DNA from: Marinobacter sp.
Lineage (GTDB): Bacteria; Pseudomonadota; Gammaproteobacteria; Pseudomonadales; Oleiphilaceae
DNA length: 54,816 nt
Assembly: GCA_030149475.1 (NCBI GenBank)
Contig: JASBRL010000126.1
Span: 1-54,816, forward strand
Direction: 5' to 3'
How positions within the stretch are numbered: position 1 is the first letter of the stretch; each line of letters begins with the position of its first letter. The position numbers and the translations under genes are program-made. The notes below the pieces were generated by a model. It saw only the letters and a program-made list of their open reading frames with translations, was not told the DNA's origin and did no database searches. Below are positions 1 through 9,513 of the stretch, piece by piece.

Positions 1-327
<327 letters not shown>

Positions 328-357
328 AAGTGTTTGAAGAAAATAAAAGGGTGAGAG

Positions 358-1107
358 ATGAAGGTTCTGGTCGCTGTAAAACGAGTTATCGACTACAACG
401 TCAAGGTACGTGTCAAGCCGGACAACACCGGTGTTGACCTCGCCAACGTCAAAATGGCAATGAACCCGTTCTGTGAAATCGCGGTTGAAGAAGCGGTTCG
501 CCTGAAGGAAAAGGGTGTCGCCACCGAGATCGTCGTGGTATCCATTGGTCCCAAGGCCGCACAGGAGCAGATTCGCACCGCCCTGGCGCTGGGCGCTGAT
601 CGCGGCATTCATATCGAGACGGACGAAGACGTGCAATCGCTTGCGGCGGCCAAGCTGCTTAAGGCCGTCGTCGAGAAAGAAGAGCCCAGGCTGGTGATTC
701 TCGGTAAGCAGTCCATTGATTCGGACAACAACCAGACGGGCCAGATGCTGGCTGCACTGACCGGCATGGGGCAGGGCACGTTCGCATCGGAAGTCGAAAT
801 TGATGGCGAGAAGGTTAATGTCACCCGCGAAGTGGACGGTGGTCTGATGACTGTTTCACTTGGTTTGCCGGCGGTTGTTACCACCGACCTGCGTCTGAAC
901 GAGCCTCGTTACGCTTCCCTGCCGAACATCATGAAAGCCAAGAAGAAGCCGCTCGACAACATGAGCCCGGCCGATCTTGGTGTTGACGTTGCTGGCGGTC
1001 TGTCGGTCCTGAAAGTGGAAGCACCTGCTGCCCGTCAGGCTGGTATAAAGGTCGACGACGTTGCCCAGCTGGTCGATAAACTGAAGAACGAAGCGAAGGT
1101 GATCTGA
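358..1107 (+). CDS. etfB: Electron transfer flavoprotein subunit beta
   Basis: 249 residues, the normal EtfB length. Together with EtfA it accepts electrons from acyl-CoA and related flavin dehydrogenases and passes them to ETF-ubiquinone oxidoreductase. The N-terminus [20 protein letters not shown] and the late block [20 protein letters not shown] match the EtfB adenine-nucleotide-binding fold; LALGADRG marks the AMP-binding region. AGGGTGAG just before the ATG supports this start. The stop codon directly abuts the etfA ATG, so the two are translationally coupled. Function rests on strong family similarity. Confidence 0.97.
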   Translation: MKVLVAVKRVIDYNVKVRVKPDNTGVDLANVKMAMNPFCEIAVEEAVRLKEKGVATEIVVVSIGPKAAQEQIRTALALGADRGIHIETDEDVQSLAAAKLLKAVVEKEEPRLVILGKQSIDSDNNQTGQMLAALTGMGQGTFASEVEIDGEKVNVTREVDGGLMTVSLGLPAVVTTDLRLNEPRYASLPNIMKAKKKPLDNMSPADLGVDVAGGLSVLKVEAPAARQAGIKVDDVAQLVDKLKNEAKVI

Positions 1108-2049
1108 ATGAGCATCCTTGTAATTGCTGAACATGACAACAGCAGCCTGAAGCAGGCTACCCTGAACGTTGTGGCCGCTGCCAAGGCAGTTGGTGGCGAC
1201 ATTGATGTGCTGGTTGCCGGTGAAAACGTCAGTGCTGTCAGCGAAGCCGCTGCCAGAATCGATGGTGTCAACAAGGTGCTGGTTGCCGATAACGCCGTTT
1301 ACGGCCACTTTCTGGGTGAGAACCTGGGCGAGCTGGTTGCTGAACTGGGCAAGAACTACGGCCACATTTTTGCGGCCGCCGGCACCGTTGGCAAAGACTT
1401 CATGCCGCGCGTCGCAGCGCTGCTGGACGTTGCCCAGGTGTCTGACATCATGCGCGTTGAGTCCGAGGACACCTTCGTTCGTCCGATTTACGCGGGTAAC
1501 GCCATCGCGACCGTCAAGAACAGCGACAGCATCAAGGTTGTCACCGTTCGCGCGACGGCCTTTGATCCGGTTGCCGGTGAAGGCGGATCTGCCTCCGTCG
1601 AGAACCTGGATATCGTCAAGGACGCCGGTCTGTCCAGCTTCGTCAAAGAAGAACTGGCCAAGTCGGATCGTCCAGACCTGGCCAGTGCCGGAATCGTTAT
1701 CTCCGGTGGTCGTGGCATGCAGAATGGCGAAAACTTCAAGATGCTGGAGCAGGTTGCTGATCTGCTGGGTGCGGCGGTTGGTGCCTCCCGTGCCGCGGTT
1801 GACGCCGGTTTTGTACCCAACGACATGCAGGTCGGTCAGACCGGCAAGATCGTTGCTCCGCAGCTGTACGTCGCAGTCGGTATCTCCGGTGCGATCCAGC
1901 ACCTGGCGGGTATGTCTGACTCCAAGGTAATTGTTGCGATCAACAAGGACGAAGAAGCGCCGATCTTCCAGGTAGCTGACTACGGTCTGGTTGCAGACCT
2001 GTTCGACGCGGTACCGGAACTTGAGGCCGAGTTGAAAAAAGTAATCTAA
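1108..2049 (+). CDS. etfA: Electron transfer flavoprotein subunit alpha
   Basis: 313 residues. The N-terminal domain ([20 protein letters not shown]) folds like EtfB. The C-terminal FAD domain carries VISGGRGM near residue 195 and the EtfA signature [20 protein letters not shown] followed by KVIVAINKD near residues 253-285, which wraps the FAD. It begins immediately after the etfB stop with no spacer and is followed by a clear intrinsic terminator, so etfBA is a compact two-gene unit. Confidence 0.97.
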   Translation: MSILVIAEHDNSSLKQATLNVVAAAKAVGGDIDVLVAGENVSAVSEAAARIDGVNKVLVADNAVYGHFLGENLGELVAELGKNYGHIFAAAGTVGKDFMPRVAALLDVAQVSDIMRVESEDTFVRPIYAGNAIATVKNSDSIKVVTVRATAFDPVAGEGGSASVENLDIVKDAGLSSFVKEELAKSDRPDLASAGIVISGGRGMQNGENFKMLEQVADLLGAAVGASRAAVDAGFVPNDMQVGQTGKIVAPQLYVAVGISGAIQHLAGMSDSKVIVAINKDEEAPIFQVADYGLVADLFDAVPELEAELKKVI

Positions 2050-2069
2050 CAAGTTGTATATAAAGAAAG

Positions 2070-2096
2070 AAGGGTGCCAAGAGGTGCCCTTTTTTA
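2070..2096 (+). terminator. Rho-independent terminator after etfA
   Basis: AAGGGTGCC pairs with GGTGCCCTT across an AAGA loop, giving a 9-bp stem with two G-U pairs, followed directly by a T run. It lies 21 bp after the etfA stop and ends the etfBA transcript. Confidence 0.85.
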
Positions 2097-2159
2097 TGCT
2101 TTTTAAATATCCGTCAAGGCGTTATCATGCGCGTTCACACACCACTGGAGACAGACATC

Positions 2160-2441
2160 ATGACGAAGGCATCCGCCCGCCATCTGCTGGTTGCCGATGA
2201 GGCAACCTGTAATGAACTGAAAACCCGTATCGAAAACGGTGAGAGCTTTGCCGAGCTGGCCAAGCAGCACTCGAGCTGCCCGTCAGGCCGAAACGGCGGT
2301 GACCTGGGCGAGTTTGGTCGCGGCCAGATGGTACCGGAATTCGACAAGGTGGTTTTTTCAGCACCGATCAATGAAGTGCAGGGACCGGTCAAAACCCAGT
2401 TCGGCTTCCACCTGCTGGAAGTTACCGCTCGTCAGGATTGA
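2160..2441 (+). CDS. ppiC: Parvulin-type peptidyl-prolyl cis-trans isomerase
   Basis: 93 residues, essentially the length of E. coli PpiC. It is a single rotamase domain without signal peptide, so cytoplasmic. Visible signatures are ARHLLV at the N-terminus, FAELAKQHSSCPSGRNGGDLG in the middle and GPVKTQFGFHLLEV near the end, all standard parvulin blocks. The start at 2160 is preferred over an in-frame ATG at 2127 because GGAG lies 9 bases upstream and the protein then begins at the conserved strand. The 3' end overlaps the convergent membrane-protein gene by 20 bp. Confidence 0.92.
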   Translation: MTKASARHLLVADEATCNELKTRIENGESFAELAKQHSSCPSGRNGGDLGEFGRGQMVPEFDKVVFSAPINEVQGPVKTQFGFHLLEVTARQD

Positions 2442-2874
2442 TCCGGCGTCGCCGGCTGGCCATCACCAGGTTGGTCAGCGCGTGCAGGGTTTTATTGGTT
2501 GATCGGAGAGACCGGTAGAAAGTTCGACTGGTCTCGTCGTGCACGGAGCGGATCTGGCGCACATTGCCGCGGAATGTATCACTGGTTGCCAATCGGTCAA
2601 GCATGCCGAACGTCGATGATGTAACAATCCGGTGAATCGTCTCCACGGCGGTCGCTCCGCTGTTGACTGAATCCTCAAGCAGCTTTTTCTTGTGCCGGAG
2701 CTCCTGGTAGTCGGCCTGTTCCTTGCGGATGCGGCTACTGGACTGCGCCAGGCGGGCAAGAAACCGTCTCAGTTGCCGATGACTGTGGTGTAACTCGGTC
2801 AGTGTCCAGGCCAGAATCAGGGTGCTCGCCAGAGCAGCCAGCGCAATGATCGTTGCGGTTATCATCTCGTTCAT
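2422..2874 (-). CDS. Hypothetical membrane-anchored coiled-coil protein
   Basis: 150 residues of unknown function. Residues about 4-24 form one hydrophobic helix (ITATIIALAALASTLILAW). The rest is highly charged and helical, with a likely coiled coil around LARLAQSSSRIRKEQADYQ and a basic C-terminal tail (MASRRRRINPDER). It follows the next gene with a one-base stop/start overlap (TGATG), so the pair is one operon of small inner-membrane proteins. Confidence 0.65.
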   Translation of the reverse strand: MNEMITATIIALAALASTLILAWTLTELHHSHRQLRRFLARLAQSSSRIRKEQADYQELRHKKKLLEDSVNSGATAVETIHRIVTSSTFGMLDRLATSDTFRGNVRQIRSVHDETSRTFYRSLRSTNKTLHALTNLVMASRRRRINPDER

Positions 2875-3215
2875 CAGCGATACTCAATGGCCATGTCGGC
2901 CTCTATCTGCCGTTCCCGAAGCTCCTCACCGAGCTCCTTCATGACCTGCTCGTACACCATCTTTCTGACCATCACCGGCAGACGGTCAGCCAGCAGGCGG
3001 GCAGAGCGAGATTCCCGCTTGGCAAGACCGATCGGATCGATCACTTTCAGCGTAATGACCATGTCCGGCTCGCGATCATCATCTGCAAAACCGGTAAGGG
3101 CTGCGAGCTGGTCTTCTGCGGCTTGCAGTTGATAGTGTTGCCGGCGCACCTGCCACCACAGCGATGCGGTGAGCGCCAAAAGGGCCAGAAACAGGATCGA
3201 CAATATCGTGTTCAC
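2874..3215 (-). CDS. Hypothetical small membrane protein
   Basis: 113 residues. One N-terminal membrane segment (ILSILFLALLALTASLWW) is followed by a short coiled stretch and a soluble domain containing PDMVITLKVIDPIGLAKRES and a helical tail. Family not recognised. Its stop overlaps the start of the downstream coiled-coil gene, indicating translational coupling. The two proteins probably work together at the inner membrane; this is inference from organisation only. Confidence 0.65.
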   Translation of the reverse strand: MNTILSILFLALLALTASLWWQVRRQHYQLQAAEDQLAALTGFADDDREPDMVITLKVIDPIGLAKRESRSARLLADRLPVMVRKMVYEQVMKELGEELRERQIEADMAIEYR

Positions 3216-3394
3216 ACGGGGACCTCCTGGAGGATTCGGGATGAATCCATCTTCGACTTAAGGCACAGTGTGAAGCAACCCGGCCGAGAAACGATTGGCC
3301 GGCGTGACTCTTGCGACGTTGATAAACGGAAACTTCCGGTCCTGTTCACTGGTCTTTTTTTACCAGGCTTTTCCAACAGAAAAGGATACATCTC

Positions 3395-3811
3395 ATGGTA
3401 TGGTTCAAAGCGTTTTTAAGTGGTTTTCTGGCGACGTTCATTTTCCATCAGGCGCTGTTTGGGGTGTTCTTCTACGCCGGCATAGTTCCGAACGCACCGT
3501 ACAACATGTCTCCGGTTCCGCCTCTGGGCGTGCCGTCTGTGGTGTCGCTCGCATTTTTTGGCGGCCTTTGGGGTATGGTTCTCTGGCCGGTTCTGGCGCG
3601 CCTGGGCAAGGCCGGTTTCTGGCTGATGGCTGTGGTACTGGGCGCGGTGGGACCGACTGCGGTCGCTATGCTGGTGGTGTTCCCGCTCAAGGACATTCCG
3701 GTATCGGCCCAGAGCTGGGTGGGAGGCCTGATAATCAATGGCGTCTGGGGCCTGGGTCTGGCAGTCTTTCTGACCATGTTGGGCGCCCGCCGGCTGTCAA
3801 GTTCACATTAA
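3395..3811 (+). CDS. Hypothetical four-helix integral membrane protein
   Basis: 138 residues with about four membrane segments: FLSGFLATFIFHQALFGVFF, VVSLAFFGGLWGMVLWPVL, FWLMAVVLGAVGPTAVAML and a last Gly-rich helix ending VFLTMLGARR. There is no signal peptide and no catalytic motif I recognise. It precedes the oxidoreductase gene on the same strand by 55 bp. Function unknown. Confidence 0.65.
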   Translation: MVWFKAFLSGFLATFIFHQALFGVFFYAGIVPNAPYNMSPVPPLGVPSVVSLAFFGGLWGMVLWPVLARLGKAGFWLMAVVLGAVGPTAVAMLVVFPLKDIPVSAQSWVGGLIINGVWGLGLAVFLTMLGARRLSSSH

Positions 3812-3866
3812 CGCCGTCTCAGTGTTTCCGACCACGGCTTCGAACATAATGGAAAAAGGGTATGCC

Positions 3867-5099
3867 ATGAGTGAACAGCGCGTTGACCTGATCGTCTTTG
3901 GCGCCACCAGTTTTGTCGGCCAGATACTGACCCGATATCTGCTGGAAACGTTCGGAGTGGGAGATAGCCTGAACTGGGCTATCGCCGGCCGTTCGGAAGG
4001 GAAACTGCAGAACCTGAAAACCGACCTCGGGATGGCCGCAGTTGACGTGCCAATGATCGTGGCCGACGCCAGTGACGAAGACGCGCTGAAAGCCATGTGC
4101 AGCCAGACCCGAGCTGTGGTGTCTACGGTCGGTCCGTATGCGCTGTATGGCGAGCCCCTGGTCAGGACCTGCGCCGCACTGGGCACGGACTATTGTGACC
4201 TGACGGGTGAGGTCCAGTGGATCCGTCAAATGATCGAGCGATACCAGGAGCAGGCCAGAAAATCCGGGGCGCGGATTGTGCACTGTTGTGGGTTTGACTC
4301 GATTCCCTCGGACATGGGCGTGCATTTTCTGCAGCAGCAGTCGATGGCGTCGTACGGCGAAGCTTGCCGCACGGTCAGTATGAGAGTCAAAGCGGCCAGG
4401 GGTGAATTTTCCGGTGGCACCGTCGCCAGTCTGATGAACGTTGCCCGGGAGGCGGCTGCAAGCCCGTCTTTGCGCAAGGAGCTGGCCAACCCGTTCTCAC
4501 TGTGTCCGCCGGGCTATAAGTCGAGCCGGCGCCAGCCCAACGTTAAATCCGCCGAGTACGACGAAGACTTCCGCGTCTGGCTGGCGCCGTTTGTCATGGC
4601 AGCGATCAACACCCGTATCGTCCATCGCACCAATGCATTGCGTGACGATGCCTACGGCCGTGACTTTGCCTATGATGAAGCGATGATGACAGGCCGTGGC
4701 CTGAAAGGGCGCATGGCGGCCTACGGCATTACCGCGGCCATGGGCGGCTTTCTGGTGGCCTCGGCGATTCGCCCGTCACGCTGGGTTCTGGAGCAGTTTG
4801 TGGTACCCAAACCCGGTGAAGGCCCCAGTGCCAATGCGCAGGAGGAAGGGTTCTACGACCTGCGGTTCATCGGCAAAACGGCGGACGGGCGCACCCTCCG
4901 CACCAGGGTGACCGGGGACCGCGATCCGGGCTATGGCTCAACGGGCAAGATGCTGGGTCAGGCTGCGGCCTGTCTGGCACTGGATATCGACAAAGAGGCC
5001 GTCGCTGGCGGGTTCTGGACGCCGGCCTCAATCTTTGGTGACCGGCTGATTGAGCGTCTGCAGATGCACGCCGGTGTGACGTTCGGTCTGGTTGACTGA
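3867..5099 (+). CDS. Saccharopine dehydrogenase-like NAD(P)-binding protein (trans-acting enoyl reductase family)
   Basis: 410 residues from this start. The N-terminus VDLIVFGATSFVGQILTRYL is a Rossmann GxTSxxG dinucleotide loop, followed by WAIAGRSEGKL and VSTVGPYALYGEPLV, then YCDLTGEVQWIRQMI and HCCGFDSIPSDMGV. These blocks define the saccharopine dehydrogenase-like/trans-acting enoyl reductase family, about 410-420 residues long. In mycobacteria such enzymes act in lipid biosynthesis; the substrate here is unknown. I chose ATG 3867 because AAAAAGGG lies six bases upstream. A start at 3822 would add 15 unconserved residues. Confidence 0.85.
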   Translation: MSEQRVDLIVFGATSFVGQILTRYLLETFGVGDSLNWAIAGRSEGKLQNLKTDLGMAAVDVPMIVADASDEDALKAMCSQTRAVVSTVGPYALYGEPLVRTCAALGTDYCDLTGEVQWIRQMIERYQEQARKSGARIVHCCGFDSIPSDMGVHFLQQQSMASYGEACRTVSMRVKAARGEFSGGTVASLMNVAREAAASPSLRKELANPFSLCPPGYKSSRRQPNVKSAEYDEDFRVWLAPFVMAAINTRIVHRTNALRDDAYGRDFAYDEAMMTGRGLKGRMAAYGITAAMGGFLVASAIRPSRWVLEQFVVPKPGEGPSANAQEEGFYDLRFIGKTADGRTLRTRVTGDRDPGYGSTGKMLGQAAACLALDIDKEAVAGGFWTPASIFGDRLIERLQMHAGVTFGLVD

Positions 5100-5109
5100 C
5101 CAGCACCGG

Positions 5110-6816
5110 TTATTGGTCAGGCACCGTCATCGACAGAGTGCGGTCCGTGTACGGCAAGGCCTCTGTCGAGTGGCCCAGGGCGAGCAGGGTGCGGCCGGTC
5201 AGCACCGGGGCGAGCCGTTCCTTGATGCGCTCACGGGCTGCCGTGTCCACGCCGGTGAAGGGCTCGTCCAGAATTATCAGGGACGACGGTTTGAGCAACG
5301 CCCGGGCCAGCGCCAGTCGCCGGCCTTCACCGCCGGACAGGTGGCGGCCGTAGGCGCCAACGCGGGTGTCCAGGCCAGCGGGAAGGCTGGCGAACAGGTC
5401 CGCCAGGTCCACCACCCCCAACATTTGCCACAGGGCCTGGTCAGTCGCCCGGGCATCCGCCATCAGCAGGTTCGCACGGACCGTGTCGTCAAACAGTTCG
5501 GTGCTCTGGGTCAGATAGCTGACGCTTTGCAGCCAGTCCCGGGCCGGCAAACGGGTGTACTCCCGGCCAGCCAGCGTGCAGCGGCCCCGATGCGGTGCCT
5601 GAAGGCCGGCTGCGATACCGGCCAGTGTTGATTTGCCGCAGCCTGATGGGCCGATAATCCCCACATGGTCGCCTGCTTCAAGCGTTAGCGAGACAGGTGT
5701 AACGACGTGTTCATCCCGCTCAGCGCCCTGGTCAATGGATACCGCATCGAAAGTCAGTACCGGCCGGGCGTTGTCATCCAGAAAATCCGCCCTGGCTTCG
5801 GTTGCCCCGGTGGTTGATTCAACGATCACCGACGAATCGATGCCGGCTGACTGCTCATTCAGGCGCCGCGCGGCCATCACGGTAGCGCCCAGTTGACCGA
5901 ACGCATCGGGCAGGGGGGCCAGCGCTTCCTGAATGCCGAGCACCGCCAGCGGCATCAGCACCGCCACCGGCCCACTGATTGCGCCATCCTGAAACAGCGC
6001 CAGCCCGAACCAGAGCACGGCGACTGAGGCCAGTTGCACCAGGCCGCCGGTGAGCGCGAGATGCCATCCGCTGCAACGGTCAAGGTGTTCCTGCACGGTG
6101 GTGTAGCGATCAGCGCTGGCCAGCAGATCCTGCCGGTAATGATCGGCGACGCCTGCCGCCACCAGTTCTGCCTGACCTTCGATGTGGGCAACTGCCGCCT
6201 GCCGTAGCTGTCCGGTCTGAATCACCTGATCCGCGGCCCGCTGACGGGTGCGGGCGTAGAGCGCCACGGTGGCAACCACAAAGGCGGCTGTCAGCAGGCC
6301 AGCCAGTGTCAGCGCCGCCGGCGCACTGCCCAGCAGCCAGACCAGTCCGACCAGGGCCAGGCTCACCAGCAAGGCCATGGCCGTGGGCGCCACCAGGCGC
6401 AGATACAGGGTATTCATGGTATCTACGTCGTTGGTGAAGCGGTTCAGCCAGTTGGCCCCGCTGCGACCCGCCCGAACACCCAGGGGCGCGCGCGTCAGGT
6501 CACGAAAGACACGGACCCGGATGTCCGCCAGTAGCTGCAACACGGTGTTGTGGTTGTATACCCGCTCCAGATACCGGGCGACGGTCCGTGTTACCGCGAA
6601 CAGCCGGATGCTGCCCCCCGGCACATAGATGTTCAGACTGGCCGCCAGGCCGGAGGCCAGCAGCAGACCGGTGAGGGCCGAGGCGGTGATAAACCAGCCG
6701 GAGACCGACAGTAGTGCTATGCCAGCCAGAAGCGTCAGCAGCATCAGCAGCGCACCGTTGATCAGTCGTTTACGGCGACCGCTGATCAGTCGCAACCAGG
6801 GAAGGAGGTCATGCAT
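5110..6816 (-). CDS. cydC: Thiol reductant ABC exporter, CydC subunit
   Basis: 568 residues. CydDC is a heterodimeric inner-membrane ABC exporter of glutathione/cysteine needed for assembly of bd-type oxidases. The first half is a six-helix permease. The second half holds Walker A GIIGPSGCGKSTL, signature LSGGEGRRLALARALL, Walker B SLIILDEPFTGVD and the switch His (LALGHS). The start at 6816 gives MHDLLPWLRL and overlaps the end of cydD by 8 bp (ATGCATGA); GGAGGT sits a few bases downstream inside the gene. It is last of the cioA-cioB-cydD-cydC run. Confidence 0.92.
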   Translation of the reverse strand: MHDLLPWLRLISGRRKRLINGALLMLLTLLAGIALLSVSGWFITASALTGLLLASGLAASLNIYVPGGSIRLFAVTRTVARYLERVYNHNTVLQLLADIRVRVFRDLTRAPLGVRAGRSGANWLNRFTNDVDTMNTLYLRLVAPTAMALLVSLALVGLVWLLGSAPAALTLAGLLTAAFVVATVALYARTRQRAADQVIQTGQLRQAAVAHIEGQAELVAAGVADHYRQDLLASADRYTTVQEHLDRCSGWHLALTGGLVQLASVAVLWFGLALFQDGAISGPVAVLMPLAVLGIQEALAPLPDAFGQLGATVMAARRLNEQSAGIDSSVIVESTTGATEARADFLDDNARPVLTFDAVSIDQGAERDEHVVTPVSLTLEAGDHVGIIGPSGCGKSTLAGIAAGLQAPHRGRCTLAGREYTRLPARDWLQSVSYLTQSTELFDDTVRANLLMADARATDQALWQMLGVVDLADLFASLPAGLDTRVGAYGRHLSGGEGRRLALARALLKPSSLIILDEPFTGVDTAARERIKERLAPVLTGRTLLALGHSTEALPYTDRTLSMTVPDQ

Positions 6817-8509
6817 GATGAGCGCGCCCCTGTGTCGCGGTCCACACCTCATCGGCCATGGCGAGCACCGCTGTATGATGGGTGGATATCACCAGCGTCT
6901 TACCCCGGTGCGCCAGTTCCCCCAGTGCCCGGATCACCTGCTGTTCACTGGCGGCATCGAGACCGGCGGTGGGCTCGTCCAGCAGAATCAGCGGATAATC
7001 CGCCAGAAAGCACCGGGCCAGGCTCAGCCGCCGGGCCTGGCCGCCGGACAGTCCCACACCGGATTCAGCGACGGCGCTGTTAATGCCCTCGGGCCGTCCG
7101 GCGACCAGCTGCCCGAGGCCGACGGTGGCAAGCGCCTCCGCAATCTGCGCGTCAGTGGCTTCGGGCGCAACCAGCCTGAGATTGTTCGCCCAGGACCCCT
7201 GTTGCAGGAACGGTGATTGCCCCAGCCAGCCGAACGGCGTCTGCCCGGGTAAGCCACCCCGAACTGACACCGTGCCGCTATCGGGGTGCAGGAATCCGGC
7301 GATCACATGCAGCAGCGTCGACTTGCCGCCCCCGGACGGGCCGGTGATAACCGTGGTCGATCCGTCCGGTACCGTCAGGCTGACGTCGATCAGTCCCGGG
7401 CGACCGTTCGGGAAGATCAGGTTTACACGGTCCACCTTGATGGCTGCGTCGCTCGAGCCGGCTGGAGCCATCGTGCGGGGAGAGTGGCTGTGGTCTGTCG
7501 TCTGCACGGGCGCTGCCTGAATCCGGTCCAGCAACAGCCGGGCGGCACCTATGGCCGAGGCGCGGTCGTGATAATGCTGTGACAGTTGCCGCAGTGGCTG
7601 GAAGAATTCCGGCGCCAGCAACAGGACAAACAGACCGGAAAACAAAGTGAGTTGTGCCGCCGGACCGTACTGGATCGAACCCAGCAGGCCGAAACCGATG
7701 TAGATGGCCACCACCGCAATGGCCACGGAGGAGAAGAATTCCAGCACCGCCGAGGACAGGAAGGCGATGCGCAGGGTTTCCATGGTCAACCGGCGGTACT
7801 GATCCGAGCGTTGCCGGATGGCCTCGGCGGCGGAGGCGGTCTGGCCGAACAGTTGCAGCGTGGTCAGACCACGAATCCGGTCAAGGAAGAAGCCCGACAG
7901 CCGTGCAACGGTTTCAAAGTGCCGCTGATTGACGCTTTCCGCGCCCATGCCCACCAGTGCCATGAACAGCGGAATCAGCGGTGCGGCCAGTATCAGGAAT
8001 ATCGCGGCCAGCCAGTCCAGTTGGAATACCACCACCAGAATGATCAGCGGGCTGATGACCGATAACCACATCTGCGGCTGAAAGCGGGCGAAGTAGCCAT
8101 GCAGCGCAGTCACGTGATCAAGCCATTCCCGGGCCAGGGTCCCCGCCGAGGTATCCATCAGTCTGATCGGCCCGGTATCGGACCAGCTGGCCAGTAACTG
8201 ACGGCGAACCCGGTCCTGAACCCGGGCACTGCCATGGGCCGCGAACCGCGTTTGCAGCCCCTGGGCGCCGCTGCGCAGCACCACAGCGGCGATCAAAGCA
8301 GCGAACCAGCCGGTCAGCGACGCCAGTGCGCGGTCATCGACCAGCACCGCCTGAATGATCGCGGCCAGAAAGCCCATCTGGACCACGGTGAACACGCCCG
8401 CCAGCACGCCGGACGCTACCGCGGCCAGTAACGGGCCGCGAACATCACCCGACAGTGACCTCAGCCAGCGTCTGGCTTCGGCCACATTGGTTTGCGGGTC
8501 GGGCTCCAC
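6809..8509 (-). CDS. cydD: Thiol reductant ABC exporter, CydD subunit
   Basis: 566 residues starting at a GTG that immediately follows the cioB stop codon. Six membrane helices are followed by an ATPase domain with Walker A VITGPSGGGKSTLL, signature LSGGQARRLSLARCFL and Walker B LILLDEPTAGLD. It pairs with CydC. Direct coupling to the oxidase genes shows its role is in maturation of the CioAB oxidase. Confidence 0.92.
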   Translation of the reverse strand: MEPDPQTNVAEARRWLRSLSGDVRGPLLAAVASGVLAGVFTVVQMGFLAAIIQAVLVDDRALASLTGWFAALIAAVVLRSGAQGLQTRFAAHGSARVQDRVRRQLLASWSDTGPIRLMDTSAGTLAREWLDHVTALHGYFARFQPQMWLSVISPLIILVVVFQLDWLAAIFLILAAPLIPLFMALVGMGAESVNQRHFETVARLSGFFLDRIRGLTTLQLFGQTASAAEAIRQRSDQYRRLTMETLRIAFLSSAVLEFFSSVAIAVVAIYIGFGLLGSIQYGPAAQLTLFSGLFVLLLAPEFFQPLRQLSQHYHDRASAIGAARLLLDRIQAAPVQTTDHSHSPRTMAPAGSSDAAIKVDRVNLIFPNGRPGLIDVSLTVPDGSTTVITGPSGGGKSTLLHVIAGFLHPDSGTVSVRGGLPGQTPFGWLGQSPFLQQGSWANNLRLVAPEATDAQIAEALATVGLGQLVAGRPEGINSAVAESGVGLSGGQARRLSLARCFLADYPLILLDEPTAGLDAASEQQVIRALGELAHRGKTLVISTHHTAVLAMADEVWTATQGRAHHA

Positions 8510-9511
8510 TCAGTGGTAGCCCTCACCGGCGCGAACCTTGCCCCGGAATACCCAGTAGGTCCAGGCGGTGTATGTCAGGATAATCGGAATCACGAACAGC
8601 AGCCCCAACAACAGAAACAACTGGGAGTCGTAGGCGGAGGACGCGTCCCAGATGGTGTAGTTGGGTGGCACCACGTAGGGCCAGCGGCTGACCAGCAGCC
8701 CGAGGTAGGTAAAGATAAACAGCCCCATGGTGGCTACAAACGGCATGCCGTTGAACCGCCGACGTACAGACCGAAAAATCTGGAAGGCACACAGCAAGGC
8801 CAGTACCGGCAGAACCCAGATCACATCGATGGTCGAGAACCAGCGCTCACGTACCATGTCGTTCACGAACGGCGTCCACACACTGACGATGCCGAACACC
8901 ACCAGCACCGTCGCCAGCAACGGTGTAGTGATCCGATAAGCCCAGTCCTGCAGTTCGCCTTCGGTTTTCAGAATCAGCCAGGTGGAGCCCAGCAGGGCAT
9001 AGCCGGCCAGCATGCCCAGACCGGTGAGCACGGTGAACGGTGTCAGCCAGTCCAGGGCGCCACCGACATAGACCTTGTTGGCGGTTTCAAAACCCTGGAT
9101 GTAGGCGCCGACAACCGCCCCCTGGGCAAACGAAGCAACCGTGGAGCCTCCGGCAAACGCCCAGTTCCAGAGGTACCGACTGGTGCGCGCCTTGAAGCGG
9201 AACTCGAACGCGACACCCCGGAAGATCAGCCCGGCGAGCAGCAGGAAAACGCCGATGTACAGCGCCGGCAACAGAATGGTGTAGACCAGCGGGAACGCGG
9301 CCAGCAGGCCCGCTCCGCCCAGCACCAGCCAGGTTTCGTTACCATCCCAGACCGGCGCCACCGAGTTCATCATCACATCGCGGGAGGCCTCGTCCGGGGC
9401 GAACGGGAACAGAATGCCCACGCCCAGATCAAAGCCGTCCATCAGCACGTACATGATGACACCAAAACCGATGATAAATGCCCAGATCAATGCCAGATCA
9501 AAGCTATGCAT
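8510..9511 (-). CDS. cioB: Cyanide-insensitive bd-type quinol oxidase subunit II
   Basis: 333 residues, close to Pseudomonas CioB and about 45 shorter than E. coli CydB. The N-terminus contains the CydB/CioB block VLMDGFDLGVGILFPF, and PVWDGNETWLVLGGAGLLAAFPL follows near residue 55. There are about eight membrane helices. It is separated from cioA by two bases and from cydD by none. With CioA it oxidises ubiquinol and reduces oxygen without proton pumping, giving respiration under low oxygen, cyanide or sulfide. Confidence 0.93.
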   Translation of the reverse strand: MHSFDLALIWAFIIGFGVIMYVLMDGFDLGVGILFPFAPDEASRDVMMNSVAPVWDGNETWLVLGGAGLLAAFPLVYTILLPALYIGVFLLLAGLIFRGVAFEFRFKARTSRYLWNWAFAGGSTVASFAQGAVVGAYIQGFETANKVYVGGALDWLTPFTVLTGLGMLAGYALLGSTWLILKTEGELQDWAYRITTPLLATVLVVFGIVSVWTPFVNDMVRERWFSTIDVIWVLPVLALLCAFQIFRSVRRRFNGMPFVATMGLFIFTYLGLLVSRWPYVVPPNYTIWDASSAYDSQLFLLLGLLFVIPIILTYTAWTYWVFRGKVRAGEGYH

Positions 9512-9513
9512 AA

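Noticed and set aside
856..2052. Long minus-strand open frame (398 codons) opposite etfA
   Set aside because: It lies antisense to a clearly conserved gene, is rich in Gly/Asn/Val runs typical of reverse-strand reading of GC-rich codons, and matches no family.
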